Source: Paenarthrobacter aurescens (GTDB lineage Bacteria; Actinomycetota; Actinomycetes; Actinomycetales; Micrococcaceae). From it: 64,000 nt of DNA. Position 1 is the stretch's first letter. Every line of letters begins with the position of its first letter. Under the pieces are notes generated by a model, which did not search any database, was not told the origin of the DNA, and saw only the letters and a list, made by a program, of their open reading frames with translations. The position numbers were made by a program, and so were the translations under genes. Of the stretch, positions 1 through 9,586 are shown piece by piece. The stretch spans positions 1,302,001 to 1,366,000 of the forward strand of contig NZ_CP157456.1 in the NCBI RefSeq assembly GCF_041549525.1, read 5' to 3'.

Positions 1-42
1 CGCGGAGACGGCGCCACGCCAGGGCTGGAGTCAGGTAAGTAG
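1..42 (+). CDS. C-terminal tail of an unidentified gene (partial)
   Basis: Reading frame 1 from the window edge is open for 13 codons and ends at a TAG at 40-42. The peptide is Gly/Ser-rich and low complexity, as protein tails often are. In related actinobacteria exonuclease VII subunit genes (xseA/xseB) often lie beside the DUF4245 gene, so xseB is a possible identity, but nothing in these residues proves it. The other plus frames are also open or nearly so here, so this could be non-coding. The stretch 43-197 holds no gene; it has an 18-bp direct repeat (90-107 and 183-200, one mismatch), the second copy covering the stop codon of the DUF4245 gene. Confidence 0.2.
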   Translation, partial: RGDGATPGLESGK

Positions 43-197
43 GCACGAGCCTTACTTTACGTCGCGGACACCGGAGACCGTGAAACTGTTGCGCGTTGTG
101 GGGCCTACTTTGCGGGGTTCTGCGGGGTTTTAGGGCGAAGAGTGGGCCCTGCAACGTCATCCCCAACCCTTCGGCGAACCCCTGCGCGTTGCGGGGC

Positions 198-892
198 CTA
201 AGGCTGCGCGGAAGAAGTCGCGGTGGCCGGCGCACTTGCAGGCGGGGCCTGCTCCGCGGACTTCACGACGGCGGCTGCGAGGGTTGCGAACTCATCGAGC
301 TTTGCCGTGCCGCTCAGGACGATAGTGGTGCCGCGGTACTCCAGGACCATGCTGCGCTTTTCCTTGCCGGAGTCCCTCAGCTCCCATTCCTGCCCACCGG
401 CATTTCGGGTGCCGGTCACGGGAAGGTTCTCCGTCTGCTGCAAAACCCACGTGGGGTTGGCCTGGCTGGTCTGGGTGAGTCCGATGAAGTTTTCCTTGGG
501 AGTCAGGAAGCCGATCTCCCAAGTAGGCACCCCGCTGCCGGTCCCGGACTCCCAGCGGGCGTAATTGGGCTTGAATGTGTCGCCGGTATCCGGGGTGACA
601 GGTGTGAATCCCGCCACACCTGTGGCGTTGCGGGCGATGGCCGCCACGTCAACATCAGGCCGGAAACCCTCACCCTTGGGCGCCGGGTTCATCAAAACGA
701 TGGGGAGGAAAGCCAGGACGCACAACAGCAGCGCAATGACCATGCCAATGACCGAAGCGTTGGCCCGCTTGGCAGCTTTCGCCGCAATGACGGGTTTAAG
801 GGGGCGTCCGGGGTTGCCGGAACATGGTTGGCGTTGGCCGTTACAGACTCGGAGGGGTTCTCTGCTGCGGGCTTGTCCTGCGTTTCACTCAC
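198..892 (-). pseudogene. DUF4245 domain membrane protein, frameshifted
   Basis: The protein is a DUF4245-family protein of unknown function, with one transmembrane helix near the N-terminus (MVIALLLCVLAFLPIVL) and an extracytoplasmic domain containing the family-like YARWESG, LTQTSQANPTW and YRGTTIVL segments. The N-terminal 30 codons (GTG at 892-890, reading VSETQDKPAAENPSES) are in one frame and the rest is in another. The switch falls at a five-G run at 800-804 on the plus strand; one more G would join the frames into a continuous APLKPVIAAKAAKRANAS. If the frameshift is real, an in-frame ATG at 743 could still give a 181-residue membrane protein without its N-terminal tail. The gene is divergent from glpX. 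Confidence 0.75.
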
Positions 893-1077
893 CCCTTCAT
901 GATCCCTTATCCCGGCGGGGAACACACATCCGCCAACCTCACCACAGAGAATAGGGGCCGTGGTCATCCAACGACTCCTGGACCACGTGGCGACTATGAT
1001 CGTTGATAGAGGAACCCCGGGTTGCCCCGCGCAACCATGTCCGGTCCCGTGAATCGTCACTCGAAGAAGAGGTTCAA

Positions 1078-2115
1078 GTGTCTCCTGCACCAATGACCCA
1101 GCAGTATTCCACGATTTCGCCGTCGCTCGCCGTCGGCATCGACGAACCCGACCGCAACCTTGCGCTTGAACTCGTCCGTGTCACCGAGGCCGCGGCAATT
1201 GCCGGTGGCCACTGGGTAGGTTTCGGTGACAAAAACAAGGCAGACGGCGCCGCCGTGGATGCCATGCGTTCGTTCCTTCACACCGTCCACTTCAACGGCG
1301 TTGTGGTCATCGGTGAAGGCGAAAAAGATGAAGCCCCCATGCTGTTCAACGGTGAGCAGGTAGGTGACGGCACCGGTCCCGAGTGCGACGTCGCCGTCGA
1401 CCCCATCGACGGAACCCGCCTGACCGCCCTGGGCATCAACAACGCCCTGGCAGTTCTGGCCGTTGCCGAGCGCGGATCAATGTTTGATCCCTCCGCCGTG
1501 TTCTACATGGAGAAGCTCGTTACCGGCCCCGAAGCCGCCGACATGGTGGACCTTCGCCTGCCCGTCAAGCAGAACCTGCACCTTATTGCCAAGGCCAAGG
1601 GCGTCAAGGTCAACCAGCTCAACGTCATGATCCTGGACCGCGACCGCCACCGCCCCCTGGTGGAAGAGATCCGCGAAGCCGGCGCGCGCACCAAGTTCAT
1701 CATGGACGGAGACGTCGCCGGCGCCATCGCAGCAGCCCGCACCGGCACCGGCGTCGACGCCCTCATGGGCATCGGCGGCACACCGGAAGGCATCGTTGCA
1801 GCCTGCGCCATCAAGTCGCTCGGCGGTGTCATCCAGGGCCGTCTGTGGCCCACCTCGGACGACGAGAAGCAGAAGGCGATCGACGCCGGACACGACCTCG
1901 ACCGCGTCCTGTCCACCAATGACCTCGTCACTTCGGACAACTGCTACTTTGCAGCAACCGGCATCACCGACGGCGACCTCCTCCACGGTGTGCGCTACCA
2001 GAAGGACCGCGTCATGACGCAGTCGATCGTGATGCGTTCCAAGTCCGGAACCGTGCGCTTCGTAGAGGCTGAGCACCACGCGTCCAAGTGGGAGACCTAC
2101 GCGCGCAAGCCGTAA
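1078..2115 (+). CDS. glpX: Class II fructose-1,6-bisphosphatase
   Basis: Hydrolyses fructose-1,6-bisphosphate to fructose-6-phosphate in gluconeogenesis; cytoplasmic. The 345-residue product has the GlpX-family metal and phosphate motifs [10 protein letters not shown] (about residues 79-88) and DPIDGT (about 108-113), plus MGIGGTPEG further on. Its length is normal for the family. I chose the GTG at 1078 because AAGAGG lies about five bases upstream; an ATG at 1093 is the alternative, and an in-frame ATG at 1003 would add a non-conserved extension. GlpX is the usual FBPase of actinobacteria. The gene is monocistronic in appearance, with a long inverted repeat just after the stop codon. Confidence 0.96.
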   Translation: MSPAPMTQQYSTISPSLAVGIDEPDRNLALELVRVTEAAAIAGGHWVGFGDKNKADGAAVDAMRSFLHTVHFNGVVVIGEGEKDEAPMLFNGEQVGDGTGPECDVAVDPIDGTRLTALGINNALAVLAVAERGSMFDPSAVFYMEKLVTGPEAADMVDLRLPVKQNLHLIAKAKGVKVNQLNVMILDRDRHRPLVEEIREAGARTKFIMDGDVAGAIAAARTGTGVDALMGIGGTPEGIVAACAIKSLGGVIQGRLWPTSDDEKQKAIDAGHDLDRVLSTNDLVTSDNCYFAATGITDGDLLHGVRYQKDRVMTQSIVMRSKSGTVRFVEAEHHASKWETYARKP

Positions 2116-2131
2116 CCCCTAGGCAGCTAAC

Positions 2132-2215
2132 AGAAGGACGGCGAGCATCGCTCGGCGGCTATCTCCTCGTACCTCGTCGATTTGATGCCGCTTTCGCGAT
2201 ACTCGCCGTCCTTCT
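2132..2215. repeat. Long imperfect hairpin between convergent glpX and femAB genes
   Basis: AGAAGGACGGCGAG (2132-2145) is perfectly repeated in inverse orientation at 2202-2215. After one mismatch the complementarity continues for five more pairs (2147-2151 with 2196-2200), giving 19 of 20 pairs. A further GCGGC/GCCGC pair lies inside the loop (2155-2159, 2187-2191). There is no T-run on either side, so a standard intrinsic terminator is not obvious. It could be a bidirectional transcription end or a dispersed palindromic element. Confidence 0.7.
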
Positions 2216-2264
2216 CTGCGTCCTGCCGAGTTCCGGCTTCGCGCTGATAGGGGCTGGAAGGGGC

Positions 2265-3200
2265 TTAGCGGAGTTTGTCGCGGAGTTTTCTGGCCAATTG
2301 GTAGGCGCCGTAGCGGACCTTGTTGACTGGGAGGTCCCACGTGCCGGGGTAGGAGACTTCACGTCCGCCGAATGACTTCTTGAACGCCGTGAAGCCTGCC
2401 CATTTGTGGTCAGGTTGGTCCTCGGGGGCTACGCCCCAAAGGTCCACGTGGTTGAGTCCCTTCTCCTTGGCATCGGCCATCAGCGTTACCAGCAAGGGGA
2501 TTCCCGCGCTGAGCTTGCGGTGGGTGTCATCCAAAGCAGCGTGGGCATAAACACGGGTGTCAGAGGAGTCGTACGCGAAAGCGGCGGCGATTGGTTCGCC
2601 CTCGAGTTCAGCAATGAACAGGGTGCCGGCGCCTTGGGGGAGCAGGGAAGCGGCAACTTGGCTGAGGTATTCGTCGCTTTGGGGCTTGAAGCCGTTCCGT
2701 GCGGCTGTCAGGTGGAGGAAGTGCAGGAGAATTTTGATGTCTGCAGGATCCTGGGAAGCGCGGAAGGTTACGCCCTTCTTGTGGATGTTCCGGTAGAGGT
2801 TCCTGTTGGTCGGCTTCATCCCGGCCAGGACGTCCTTGAAGTCTCCCTCAAGATCCACAATCCAGCTAAGCTCAGGCTGCTGGTTGACCGGCGCCGGCCG
2901 CAAGCCGCGGGCACGAAGGAGGGCACCGGCGTCGGACGCTCCAAAGCCTGCCGCGGCGGGCTCCAAGCGCACGAACACAGCGTGTTCCTTCTTCGCCAGA
3001 GCCACCAAAGCTGCTGTGGCGGCGTCGAAAGCTTCAACAGACTCGGCCACAGGGCCGTAGGGAGCGTAGATGACTTTACCGGCGGGGTTCTTCTCCTCAA
3101 TGGCGAGGAAACTCCAACCAGGTCCGGACTGTTCGTGAACACGCCGTCCCAAGGAACGCTGGACATCCGCCCAGGCGGGCGTTTGCAGGAAAAACTCCAT
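2265..3200 (-). CDS. FemAB-family peptidyltransferase (peptidoglycan interpeptide bridge)
   Basis: A 311-residue protein of the FemA/B/X family, which uses aminoacyl-tRNA to add amino acids to the side chain of lipid-linked peptidoglycan precursors. Visible family features are the central MKPTNRNLYRNIHKKGV stretch (the second GNAT-like domain) and the C-terminal GLNHVDLWGVAPE...WAGFTAFKKSFGG block typical of the family. The ATG at 3198-3200 starts three bases after the manA stop, so it is probably translated from the same mRNA. Arthrobacter-type cells have interpeptide bridges, so a bridge-forming role fits, but the amino acid added cannot be read from the sequence. Last gene of the purK-purE-LCP-manA-femAB run. 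Confidence 0.88.
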   Translation of the reverse strand: MEFFLQTPAWADVQRSLGRRVHEQSGPGWSFLAIEEKNPAGKVIYAPYGPVAESVEAFDAATAALVALAKKEHAVFVRLEPAAAGFGASDAGALLRARGLRPAPVNQQPELSWIVDLEGDFKDVLAGMKPTNRNLYRNIHKKGVTFRASQDPADIKILLHFLHLTAARNGFKPQSDEYLSQVAASLLPQGAGTLFIAELEGEPIAAAFAYDSSDTRVYAHAALDDTHRKLSAGIPLLVTLMADAKEKGLNHVDLWGVAPEDQPDHKWAGFTAFKKSFGGREVSYPGTWDLPVNKVRYGAYQLARKLRDKLR

Positions 3201-3203
3201 GGA

Positions 3204-4454
3204 TCAGTTCCCCAGGCCGGTGGTCACTGCGAACGCGACACTGACGTCCGTTGCGCCCTGCACGGGGTGGACGTTGACGGGTGCTTCGATGTCCGGGATG
3301 AACGCCGAGGTGCCCCGGTCAAGCCGGAGGTCGCTCTTGGGGGAGTCGAGCAACACCGAGCCGGACACCACCACCACTACGGCCGGCCCTGTCTGTGCCA
3401 ACGGCACCGGCTCGGCACCTGGGCCAAGTTCAATGCGCTGGAGCTGGAATTCCTTGAAGGGCGGCCGGTACAGCTCCTGCCCGAATTCCGTCCCGCTGAC
3501 CTGGACGCGGGGAACGCCAAGAGCCTCGAATCGCACCGTGCGCAGCAGCTCAGGAACGTCCAGGTGTTTGGTGGTGAGGCCGCCGCGGAGCACGTTGTCC
3601 GAGGATGCCATGACTTCCACGCCCAGGCCGTGGAGGTAGGCGTGGATGTTCCCGGCAGGCAGGTAGACGGCCTCTCCGGGCTCCAGGGAAAGGTGGTTCA
3701 GGAGGAGGGAGATCAGGACGCCGGGGTCGCCGGGGAACGCCTCATTGATGTCCAACATTGCAGCCAGCACTTCACGGTGCGGTTCCAGGGGAGCGCCCGC
3801 GGAGAAGACAGCCACAACTTCGTTGATGGCATCCGATACCTGACTGCCGCCCTCAATGAGCCGGCTGAAGGCTGCTTTCAGGGCATCGGATTCATCCGGG
3901 GCGGCAAGGTCTGAAATAACGCTGGTGATCACCGGCGGGACAGCGACGGCAGCGGAATCAAGGATGCGCGCCAAATGCTCAAAAACAGCCTTTGACGCGG
4001 CAGGAGCCCGGAAGCCACACAGAGCCTTGAACGGAGTCAGGGCAAAGATCATTTCCGGCTTGTGGTTATCGTCGCGGTAGTTGCGTTCCGCAGCATCCGC
4101 CGGAATGCCTGCGGCGTTCTCGCGGGCGAACCCTTCCTTGGCCTGCTCCAGGCTCGGATGTACCTGCAGGGACAGCGGCTGAGCGGCAGCCAGGAGTTTG
4201 GTGAGGAAGGGCAGCCGGGGTCCGAATTCGGCGATGCTGTCCGCGCCCAGGCAGCGCAGCGGATCAGAGGCGATCAATGCGTCAAGCGGTTGAGTGACCC
4301 CGTTGGGGTGGACGGCTGTGGAGGGGGAGTCCGGGTGGGCCCCGATCCACATTTCCGCCTCAGGACCACCCGAGGCCGGCCGGCCCAGCAACCCGGCAAT
4401 CGCCGTCGTCGAACCCCACGCATAGGGTCGCAAAACATTCTCAATCTGGTACAC
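3204..4454 (-). CDS. manA: Mannose-6-phosphate isomerase, class I
   Basis: Interconverts fructose-6-phosphate and mannose-6-phosphate, feeding GDP-mannose and mannosylated envelope products. It is 416 residues, normal for type I PMI. Zinc-site motifs of the cupin core are visible: SLQVHPS (about residues 96-102), HKPEM, and the later LEPGEAVYLPAGNIHAYL. The start is GTG at 4454 with AAGGA about ten bases upstream. It lies 47 bases after the LCP gene and three bases before the femAB gene, in the same orientation. In many actinobacteria manA sits near ahcY with phosphomannomutase; here it is about 12 kb from ahcY. Confidence 0.95.
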   Translation of the reverse strand: MYQIENVLRPYAWGSTTAIAGLLGRPASGGPEAEMWIGAHPDSPSTAVHPNGVTQPLDALIASDPLRCLGADSIAEFGPRLPFLTKLLAAAQPLSLQVHPSLEQAKEGFARENAAGIPADAAERNYRDDNHKPEMIFALTPFKALCGFRAPAASKAVFEHLARILDSAAVAVPPVITSVISDLAAPDESDALKAAFSRLIEGGSQVSDAINEVVAVFSAGAPLEPHREVLAAMLDINEAFPGDPGVLISLLLNHLSLEPGEAVYLPAGNIHAYLHGLGVEVMASSDNVLRGGLTTKHLDVPELLRTVRFEALGVPRVQVSGTEFGQELYRPPFKEFQLQRIELGPGAEPVPLAQTGPAVVVVVSGSVLLDSPKSDLRLDRGTSAFIPDIEAPVNVHPVQGATDVSVAFAVTTGLGN

Positions 4455-4501
4455 GAAAGAAGGTCCTTATCGTCGCGCTGAACGTGGGGGAGGAAGGCAG
4501 C

Positions 4502-6127
4502 TTACAGGGGTGCGCACTGTCCGTTGGTGGCCACCAGGTTTCGGATGCCTTGCTCATCGCCTTGGGCTTTGAGGCCGTTCAGCAACTCAATGGTGATGGG
4601 AGTGCCGTCAGGGGTGGTGGTCACCGGTGTGAAGTCGGCCGACGGCGACGGCAGCTGTCCCGCAGGTACGGACCCGGCCAACGGGCCGGCAGCCATGATG
4701 GCACCGGCAGCGGGTCCGTCATGGGATACGACGGCGTCACTTGCCTTGGGCGTGTTGGACGGGGCGAGGACTTCCTGGACCTTGGAGTGGATCAGGTCAA
4801 AGTCCGGCACAGTGGAGAAGGAAGCATCGAAATCAGGCGGGCCGATGGTGAGGCGCTTGACCGGCTGGTTCTTGGACTTCAAGGCGAGGTCCACAAAACT
4901 GCCCAGCTGGTTGGAAGAAATGTTGGAGTCAACCACCTTGGTCCCCGCGTTGGCGATGTCCTCGAACTTGGTAAGGAGAGTCGCCGGGTCCAACTGCTTG
5001 AGCATGGCCTGCTGTACGCACTGCTGGCGGGCAATGCGGGCGTAATCATCCACGAATTCGCGCGAACGTCCGTACCACAGCGCTTGGAAGCCATTGAGTT
5101 TCTGGTCTCCGGCGGGGATCCAGCCGTCGGGCATGCCGTGAATTCCGTTGGCCTCGTCCGTGACGGGACCACTGATGGGTACCCAGCCGCCGGCCTTGAT
5201 GCGGATTCCGCCCATGGCATCGATGAGTTTGGCGAAGCCGTCCATATCAACCAGGACATACGCCTGGACCGTGATGCCCAACGTTCCGGACACAGCTTCC
5301 AGGGTGGCTTGGGCGCCGGGATCGGCAACTCCCGGATAGAGGTCCTGGTGGTTGTTGGTGACCTCGGTGTTCACAGCGTTGATGAGGCATTCATCACCGC
5401 AGTTGTAGCCATCCGGGTAGATCTGGCGCATGGGCGAGCCTTCACTGAACTGCGCATTCTGAAGGTTGCGGGGCACGGAGATGATGGCACTCTCGCCCGT
5501 CTTTGCATCAACGCTGATGACGGAGAGGCTGTCCGGACGGCGGCCGGTCCTGTCGTCGCCAGCGTCGCCGCCCATCATGAGGAAGTTATAGCGCCCGTCC
5601 ACCGGGTCAATGGCCGGACCTGCGTTGAAGATGCTGCCGATCGCATTTCGGCTCACATTCAAAACGTAGGCAAGGTAACCCAGGGATCCACTGGCGATGA
5701 CTGTTGTCACTGCCAGCACCACGGCGATGATGGGGCGCATTCCCGGGGCCAGGAGTGCCGGCCTGATGATCCGCAGGGTATTGAGGAAAAGGAATGCCCA
5801 GCCCAAGGCCAACGCCACCAGGATCACAATGATGAACAACGAGCCCACGGGGTGTGTGGCAAGGCTGAGCAGCATGGTCCGGTTCACCAAGGCAATGAAC
5901 AGCGTAATCAAGGCCAGGGCCCACACCGTGATGGTGACGCGCAAAGCAATGCGGCCAAGTTTCCGGTCTCCGGCAACAATCTGTGCGCTGCCGGGAACAA
6001 AGAGCGTGAGGAGGACCAGCACAAAAGCGCGTTTGGTCCGCACCGGAGCGCTTGCGCCGGAGGGATAGCGGACGGGATCAGTCAGGGCGGAACCGGGCTG
6101 AGGCGGGGTCTTGTGCATGGTCATCAA
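4502..6127 (-). CDS. LytR-CpsA-Psr (LCP) family cell-envelope protein
   Basis: LCP proteins transfer lipid-linked glycopolymers onto peptidoglycan (or arabinogalactan) outside the membrane. This 541-residue protein has three to four N-terminal hydrophobic segments (about residues 33-160) instead of the single anchor of classical LCP proteins, then the LCP domain: FLMMGGDAG, DRTGRRPDSLSVISV, IISVPRNLQ, LVDMDGFAKLIDAMGGI and WYGRSRE.DDYARIARQQ. These carry the conserved Asp and Arg residues that bind the pyrophosphate lipid. The C-terminal 90 residues are Pro/Ala-rich. The start ATG lies 11 bases after the purE stop. Its M. tuberculosis counterpart by position is probably Rv3267. Confidence 0.92.
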   Translation of the reverse strand: MMTMHKTPPQPGSALTDPVRYPSGASAPVRTKRAFVLVLLTLFVPGSAQIVAGDRKLGRIALRVTITVWALALITLFIALVNRTMLLSLATHPVGSLFIIVILVALALGWAFLFLNTLRIIRPALLAPGMRPIIAVVLAVTTVIASGSLGYLAYVLNVSRNAIGSIFNAGPAIDPVDGRYNFLMMGGDAGDDRTGRRPDSLSVISVDAKTGESAIISVPRNLQNAQFSEGSPMRQIYPDGYNCGDECLINAVNTEVTNNHQDLYPGVADPGAQATLEAVSGTLGITVQAYVLVDMDGFAKLIDAMGGIRIKAGGWVPISGPVTDEANGIHGMPDGWIPAGDQKLNGFQALWYGRSREFVDDYARIARQQCVQQAMLKQLDPATLLTKFEDIANAGTKVVDSNISSNQLGSFVDLALKSKNQPVKRLTIGPPDFDASFSTVPDFDLIHSKVQEVLAPSNTPKASDAVVSHDGPAAGAIMAAGPLAGSVPAGQLPSPSADFTPVTTTPDGTPITIELLNGLKAQGDEQGIRNLVATNGQCAPL

Positions 6128-6138
6128 CCGCTGCCTTC

Positions 6139-6702
6139 CTAGCGGGGGCTCCGGGAGGAAGCGTTGGCGGGGGAGAAGACTTCTTCCACTTTGTGGCGCA
6201 GGTTCTCGCCCTTCTTGGTGGCCACGTCATTGAGCTCCTGCGCGAAGCTGAGGAGGTCTGCGCGAAGCTTCGAAGCGAGTTCGTCGGTTCCCGAAGCGAG
6301 CATGCGAACGGCAAGGAGTCCTGCGTTGCGGGCACCGGCGATGGACACGGTGGCTACCGGGACTCCGGCGGGCATCTGCACGATGGACAGCAGGGAGTCC
6401 ATACCGTCAAGGGTCTTGAGGGGAACCGGGACGCCGATGACCGGAAGGGGAGTTACGGAAGCCAGCATGCCTGGCAGGTGTGCCGCACCTCCGGCGCCGG
6501 CGATGATGACCCGAAGGCCGCGTTCGTGGGCCGTTTGTCCATAACGGATCATCTCGGTAGGCATACGGTGCGCTGAGACCACGTCCGCTTCGAAGGGGAT
6601 GCCGAACTCAGCAAGGGCGTCCGCGGCTGCCTCCATGACGGGCCAATCGGAGTCCGATCCCATCACGAGTCCAACAAGCGGGGCTGTTGTTTCCGAAGTC
6701 AT
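6139..6702 (-). CDS. purE: N5-carboxyaminoimidazole ribonucleotide mutase
   Basis: Converts N5-CAIR to CAIR in purine biosynthesis, the step after PurK. The 187-residue product has the class I PurE signatures [12 protein letters not shown] near the N-terminus and SAHRMP (carboxylate-shuttling histidine loop), then [10 protein letters not shown]. It is slightly longer than the usual ~165 residues because of a C-terminal tail rich in Lys and Ser. ATG at 6702 overlaps the purK stop codon (ATGA), so the two are translationally coupled. Confidence 0.96.
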   Translation of the reverse strand: MTSETTAPLVGLVMGSDSDWPVMEAAADALAEFGIPFEADVVSAHRMPTEMIRYGQTAHERGLRVIIAGAGGAAHLPGMLASVTPLPVIGVPVPLKTLDGMDSLLSIVQMPAGVPVATVSIAGARNAGLLAVRMLASGTDELASKLRADLLSFAQELNDVATKKGENLRHKVEEVFSPANASSRSPR

Positions 6703-7886
6703 GCAGTCTCCTCAGGGGTGGTCTGTTCCGGTTTGCGGCCGTCACGGATGATGTTGGCCACCGCTGTTGCGCGCTGGCGGACGGAGTCGACGTCCGAAGC
6801 CGAGGTGCCAACGAGGTTTACGTGGCCGATCTTCCTCCCCGGACGGACGGATTTGCCGTAGGAGTGCACCTTGGCTGCAGGCTCGAAGGCCAACGCCATG
6901 GGGAAGGCCTGGAAGAGGTCCTGGTTCTCGCCGCCGAGGAAGTTCTTCATGACAACTACCGGCGCCAAAGCATCGGTAGCGCCCAGCGGAAGGTCCAACA
7001 CGGCCCGCAGGTGTTGCTCGAACTGGCTGGTGATGGAGCCGTCCTGGGTCCAGTGACCGGTGTTGTGGGGCCGCATGGCAAGCTCATTGATGAGGAAGCC
7101 CACGCCGACTCCAGGCGTTTCGAAGAGTTCTGCAGCCATCACTCCGGTGACGCCGAGTTCGTTGGCAATCCGGAGGGCAGCTTCTTCAGCAGCAGCAGCC
7201 ACTTCAACGGAAATGTTCTGTGCGGGTGCAATCACTTCGTCGCAGACACCATCCACCTGGATGGTGTGGACAACGGGCCATGCACGGGATTCACCGCTGG
7301 GACGCCGTGCCACCAAGGCGGAGAGCTCGCGGCTGAAGTCCACTTTGGCTTCTGCCAGCAGGGGGCTCATGGTGTTAAACCAGTCGGCGGTTTCCATGGC
7401 CTCCGCAGGTGAGTCAACCATGCGGACACCCTTGCCGTCGTAGCCGCCGCGGGGGGTCTTCAAAACCACGGGCCAGCCAATCCTGTCGCCGAAGGCAACA
7501 AGCTCTTCAACGGTGTTTACCGCTGACCACTCCGGGTTGGGCAGTCCCAGGCGATCGATCGCTGCACGCATCACCAGTTTGTCCTGGGCGTTGACCAGGG
7601 CATCGGGGCCGGGCTGGACATTGACGCCGGCATCCAGAAGAGCCTGCAGGTGTTGGGTGGGGACGTGTTCGTGATCGAACGTCATGACGTCCAGGCCCTT
7701 GGAGAACTCAAGAAGAGCGTCCAGGTCCTTGTAGTCGCCAATGGGCGCCGTGGCCACTGCTGCCACGGCGGATACGTCCTCACCCTCGGCCAAAACACGG
7801 AGTTCGAAGCCCAGGGCGGTAGCGGGCGGAGCCATCATTCGTGCGAGTTGGCCGCCGCCAACAACGCCAATTACTGGAAAAGTCAC
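6699..7886 (-). CDS. purK: N5-carboxyaminoimidazole ribonucleotide synthase
   Basis: ATP-dependent carboxylation of AIR to N5-CAIR. ATP-grasp enzyme of 395 residues. The N-terminal fold is [12 protein letters not shown], followed by the ATP-grasp motifs [26 protein letters not shown] and [27 protein letters not shown]. The GTG at 7886 is the start. It is the first gene of the minus-strand run and is divergent from the GtrA gene, an arrangement also seen with purK and Rv3277 in mycobacteria. Confidence 0.96.
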   Translation of the reverse strand: MTFPVIGVVGGGQLARMMAPPATALGFELRVLAEGEDVSAVAAVATAPIGDYKDLDALLEFSKGLDVMTFDHEHVPTQHLQALLDAGVNVQPGPDALVNAQDKLVMRAAIDRLGLPNPEWSAVNTVEELVAFGDRIGWPVVLKTPRGGYDGKGVRMVDSPAEAMETADWFNTMSPLLAEAKVDFSRELSALVARRPSGESRAWPVVHTIQVDGVCDEVIAPAQNISVEVAAAAEEAALRIANELGVTGVMAAELFETPGVGVGFLINELAMRPHNTGHWTQDGSITSQFEQHLRAVLDLPLGATDALAPVVVMKNFLGGENQDLFQAFPMALAFEPAAKVHSYGKSVRPGRKIGHVNLVGTSASDVDSVRQRATAVANIIRDGRKPEQTTPEETA

Positions 7887-8065
7887 AAGGTTCAGCCTAC
7901 CGAACCGGTGGCAGGATCACTGATTCTGCCGCTCTCGGGCACGGTTTTCTGCCGTGGGGTGGGCCAGTATCGGGCTTCTCACAGCCCTCTCAAAGGCGGC
8001 TCAAGGAAATCGGCGCTAAAATGGGTACGGCCCATCGGCCCACTTTTCAACGGCCATGGAGGGTC

Positions 8066-8632
8066 ATGATCACCACACTTGCAGATCGCATCCGCGGACT
8101 TGCCTCACTTTTTTGGCGTGAGGTAGCAAAGTTCGGCGCCGTCGGCGGTGTTGCTTTTGTCATCGACTCGGCGGTTTTCATCTGGCTGTTTTCCGGTCCG
8201 ATGCACGGCAGCGAAGTGTGGGCCAAGGCAATTGCAACGATCGTTGCCAGCATTTTCTCCTGGGTGGCCAACCGGTTCTGGACGTTCCGGCACCGCAAGC
8301 AGGCAAACGTTGTTCGTGAGGCCGTGCTCTTTGCCATCATGAACCTTGTAGGTTTGCTGATCGCGTCCGGTTGCGTGTGGTTTGCCAAGTACATCCTGGA
8401 TCTCAATGACAAGCCTTCGCTGTTCATTGCAGGTAGCGTTGTGGGCCTCATCCTGGGCACCATCTTCCGCTTCTTCGCCTACCGCTTCTGGGTTTTCAAC
8501 GAAGAGCTGGATGCCGAGCCCGAGTTCTCGCACGACCACGAGATCATCGATCTTCACCACAAGTCCAAGAGCGGTTCCGAAACAGGCGCGAATCCTGCAA
8601 CCGGCGAATTGCCCTCGGTCAAGAATCTTTAG
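8066..8632 (+). CDS. GtrA-family membrane protein
   Basis: A 188-residue protein with four predicted membrane helices and the GtrA-family pattern: FGAVGGVAFVIDSAVFIWLF, then WVANRFWTF, and FFAYRFWVF closing the last helix. GtrA-like proteins are thought to move polyprenyl-linked sugars across the membrane or act with glycosyltransferases; the substrate here is unknown. The start is ATG 8066 with GGAGGG seven bases upstream; the open frame further upstream overlaps the purK promoter region and is not conserved in character. The stop overlaps the 3' end of the convergent TIGR03089 gene by four bases. The 179 bases back to purK should hold two divergent promoters. Confidence 0.88.
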   Translation: MITTLADRIRGLASLFWREVAKFGAVGGVAFVIDSAVFIWLFSGPMHGSEVWAKAIATIVASIFSWVANRFWTFRHRKQANVVREAVLFAIMNLVGLLIASGCVWFAKYILDLNDKPSLFIAGSVVGLILGTIFRFFAYRFWVFNEELDAEPEFSHDHEIIDLHHKSKSGSETGANPATGELPSVKNL

Positions 8633-9330
8633 CGCTGGGAACGGCTGACGCGCTCGTTCTCCAGCAGGTGTTCGGTCACCTCAAGATCCGGATGTACCAG
8701 GACTACGGAGCCGTCTTCTTTCCACGCCCCCAAAGACGCTGCAAGGCTCGACTCCAGGCCCTCAGCTGCGCGTACCAAAAGCCGGACGCCCGGTTCCTGG
8801 GCGGCAGCAAAGCCATCCATGAGTTTTTCATGGGACAGCCCTGTGGTTCCGCGTACGGCGGGCAGGCTTGCCTCGGGTTCGTTATGGGCCATGAACACGT
8901 CACCGTGGGATCGGACTTCAGCCGCATAATCCACGACGCCGGATGGCAGCTCACCCGGCCACCGCATCGCAAGTGCCGCCAGCGGAACGGCGACGATCGC
9001 CTCGAAGCCGGCCCCGGCGCCGTCGTCGGGCTTGTCCGTTGCCAGCAGGTCCGCCGAGCTATGGTCGAAGACCACCTCCATGCCCAGTTGCCAGGCGGCC
9101 AAGGCCCACACGAACGACTTCCAGTGCGCCGGGAGATCCAGCCGGATTGACATTCCTGGTTCGGCGTCAAGTTCGTCCTGGAGCAGGTTGCTGGTTTTGG
9201 CCACCCAGTTGTCCAGGACCCGGCCTGAAAGCTCAACCCGCTCGGAGTCGGGGCCGTACCACGTGAGGCGTGGTGAGGTTGAATGCCCGGATCTCAGGGC
9301 GGTCATCAGGTTCGCTGCCGGGATGCTCAT
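8629..9330 (-). CDS. TIGR03089 family protein
   Basis: A 233-residue cytoplasmic protein of the actinobacterial TIGR03089 family, which looks like a shortened N-terminal piece of an AMP-binding acyl-CoA ligase fold. Visible features are the PRLTWYGPDSERVELSGRVL start and the WKSFVWALAAWQLGMEVVF segment typical of the first subdomain of adenylating enzymes. It has no ATP-binding TSGTTGKPKG-type loop, so it probably does not adenylate anything. Function unknown. In M. tuberculosis the comparable gene lies next to the LCP gene Rv3267. Convergent with and overlapping the GtrA gene end. Confidence 0.8.
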   Translation of the reverse strand: MSIPAANLMTALRSGHSTSPRLTWYGPDSERVELSGRVLDNWVAKTSNLLQDELDAEPGMSIRLDLPAHWKSFVWALAAWQLGMEVVFDHSSADLLATDKPDDGAGAGFEAIVAVPLAALAMRWPGELPSGVVDYAAEVRSHGDVFMAHNEPEASLPAVRGTTGLSHEKLMDGFAAAQEPGVRLLVRAAEGLESSLAASLGAWKEDGSVVLVHPDLEVTEHLLENERVSRSQR

Positions 9331-9586
9331 GCGTCAATCTTGCCACGCTGATTCCGCGGCGTGCCGGGGCAAGGTGGCGCGATTGTGAAATGCGACACAC
9401 AAGCGTTTGTCCAGTCGATGGCCTCTTGGATCCAGGGACTCGGATTTCCGCGGAAATTCAATGAAAGTTCACGTAAGCCGAGGGAGGGCTTCCATTTGGC
9501 GCTGCGACACGCGGCGGCGCGGTCAGAATGTTGGGCGTGGCGCATCCCACGTTTTTACAGATTCTTGATTATTATCCCGGCGCGGC

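Noticed and set aside
2406-3914. 502-codon plus-strand open frame
   Set aside because: Spans the ends of femAB and manA in antisense; the minus-strand products are clear family members.
4484-6142. 552-codon plus-strand open frame
   Set aside because: Antisense to the LCP gene; no recognisable domain.
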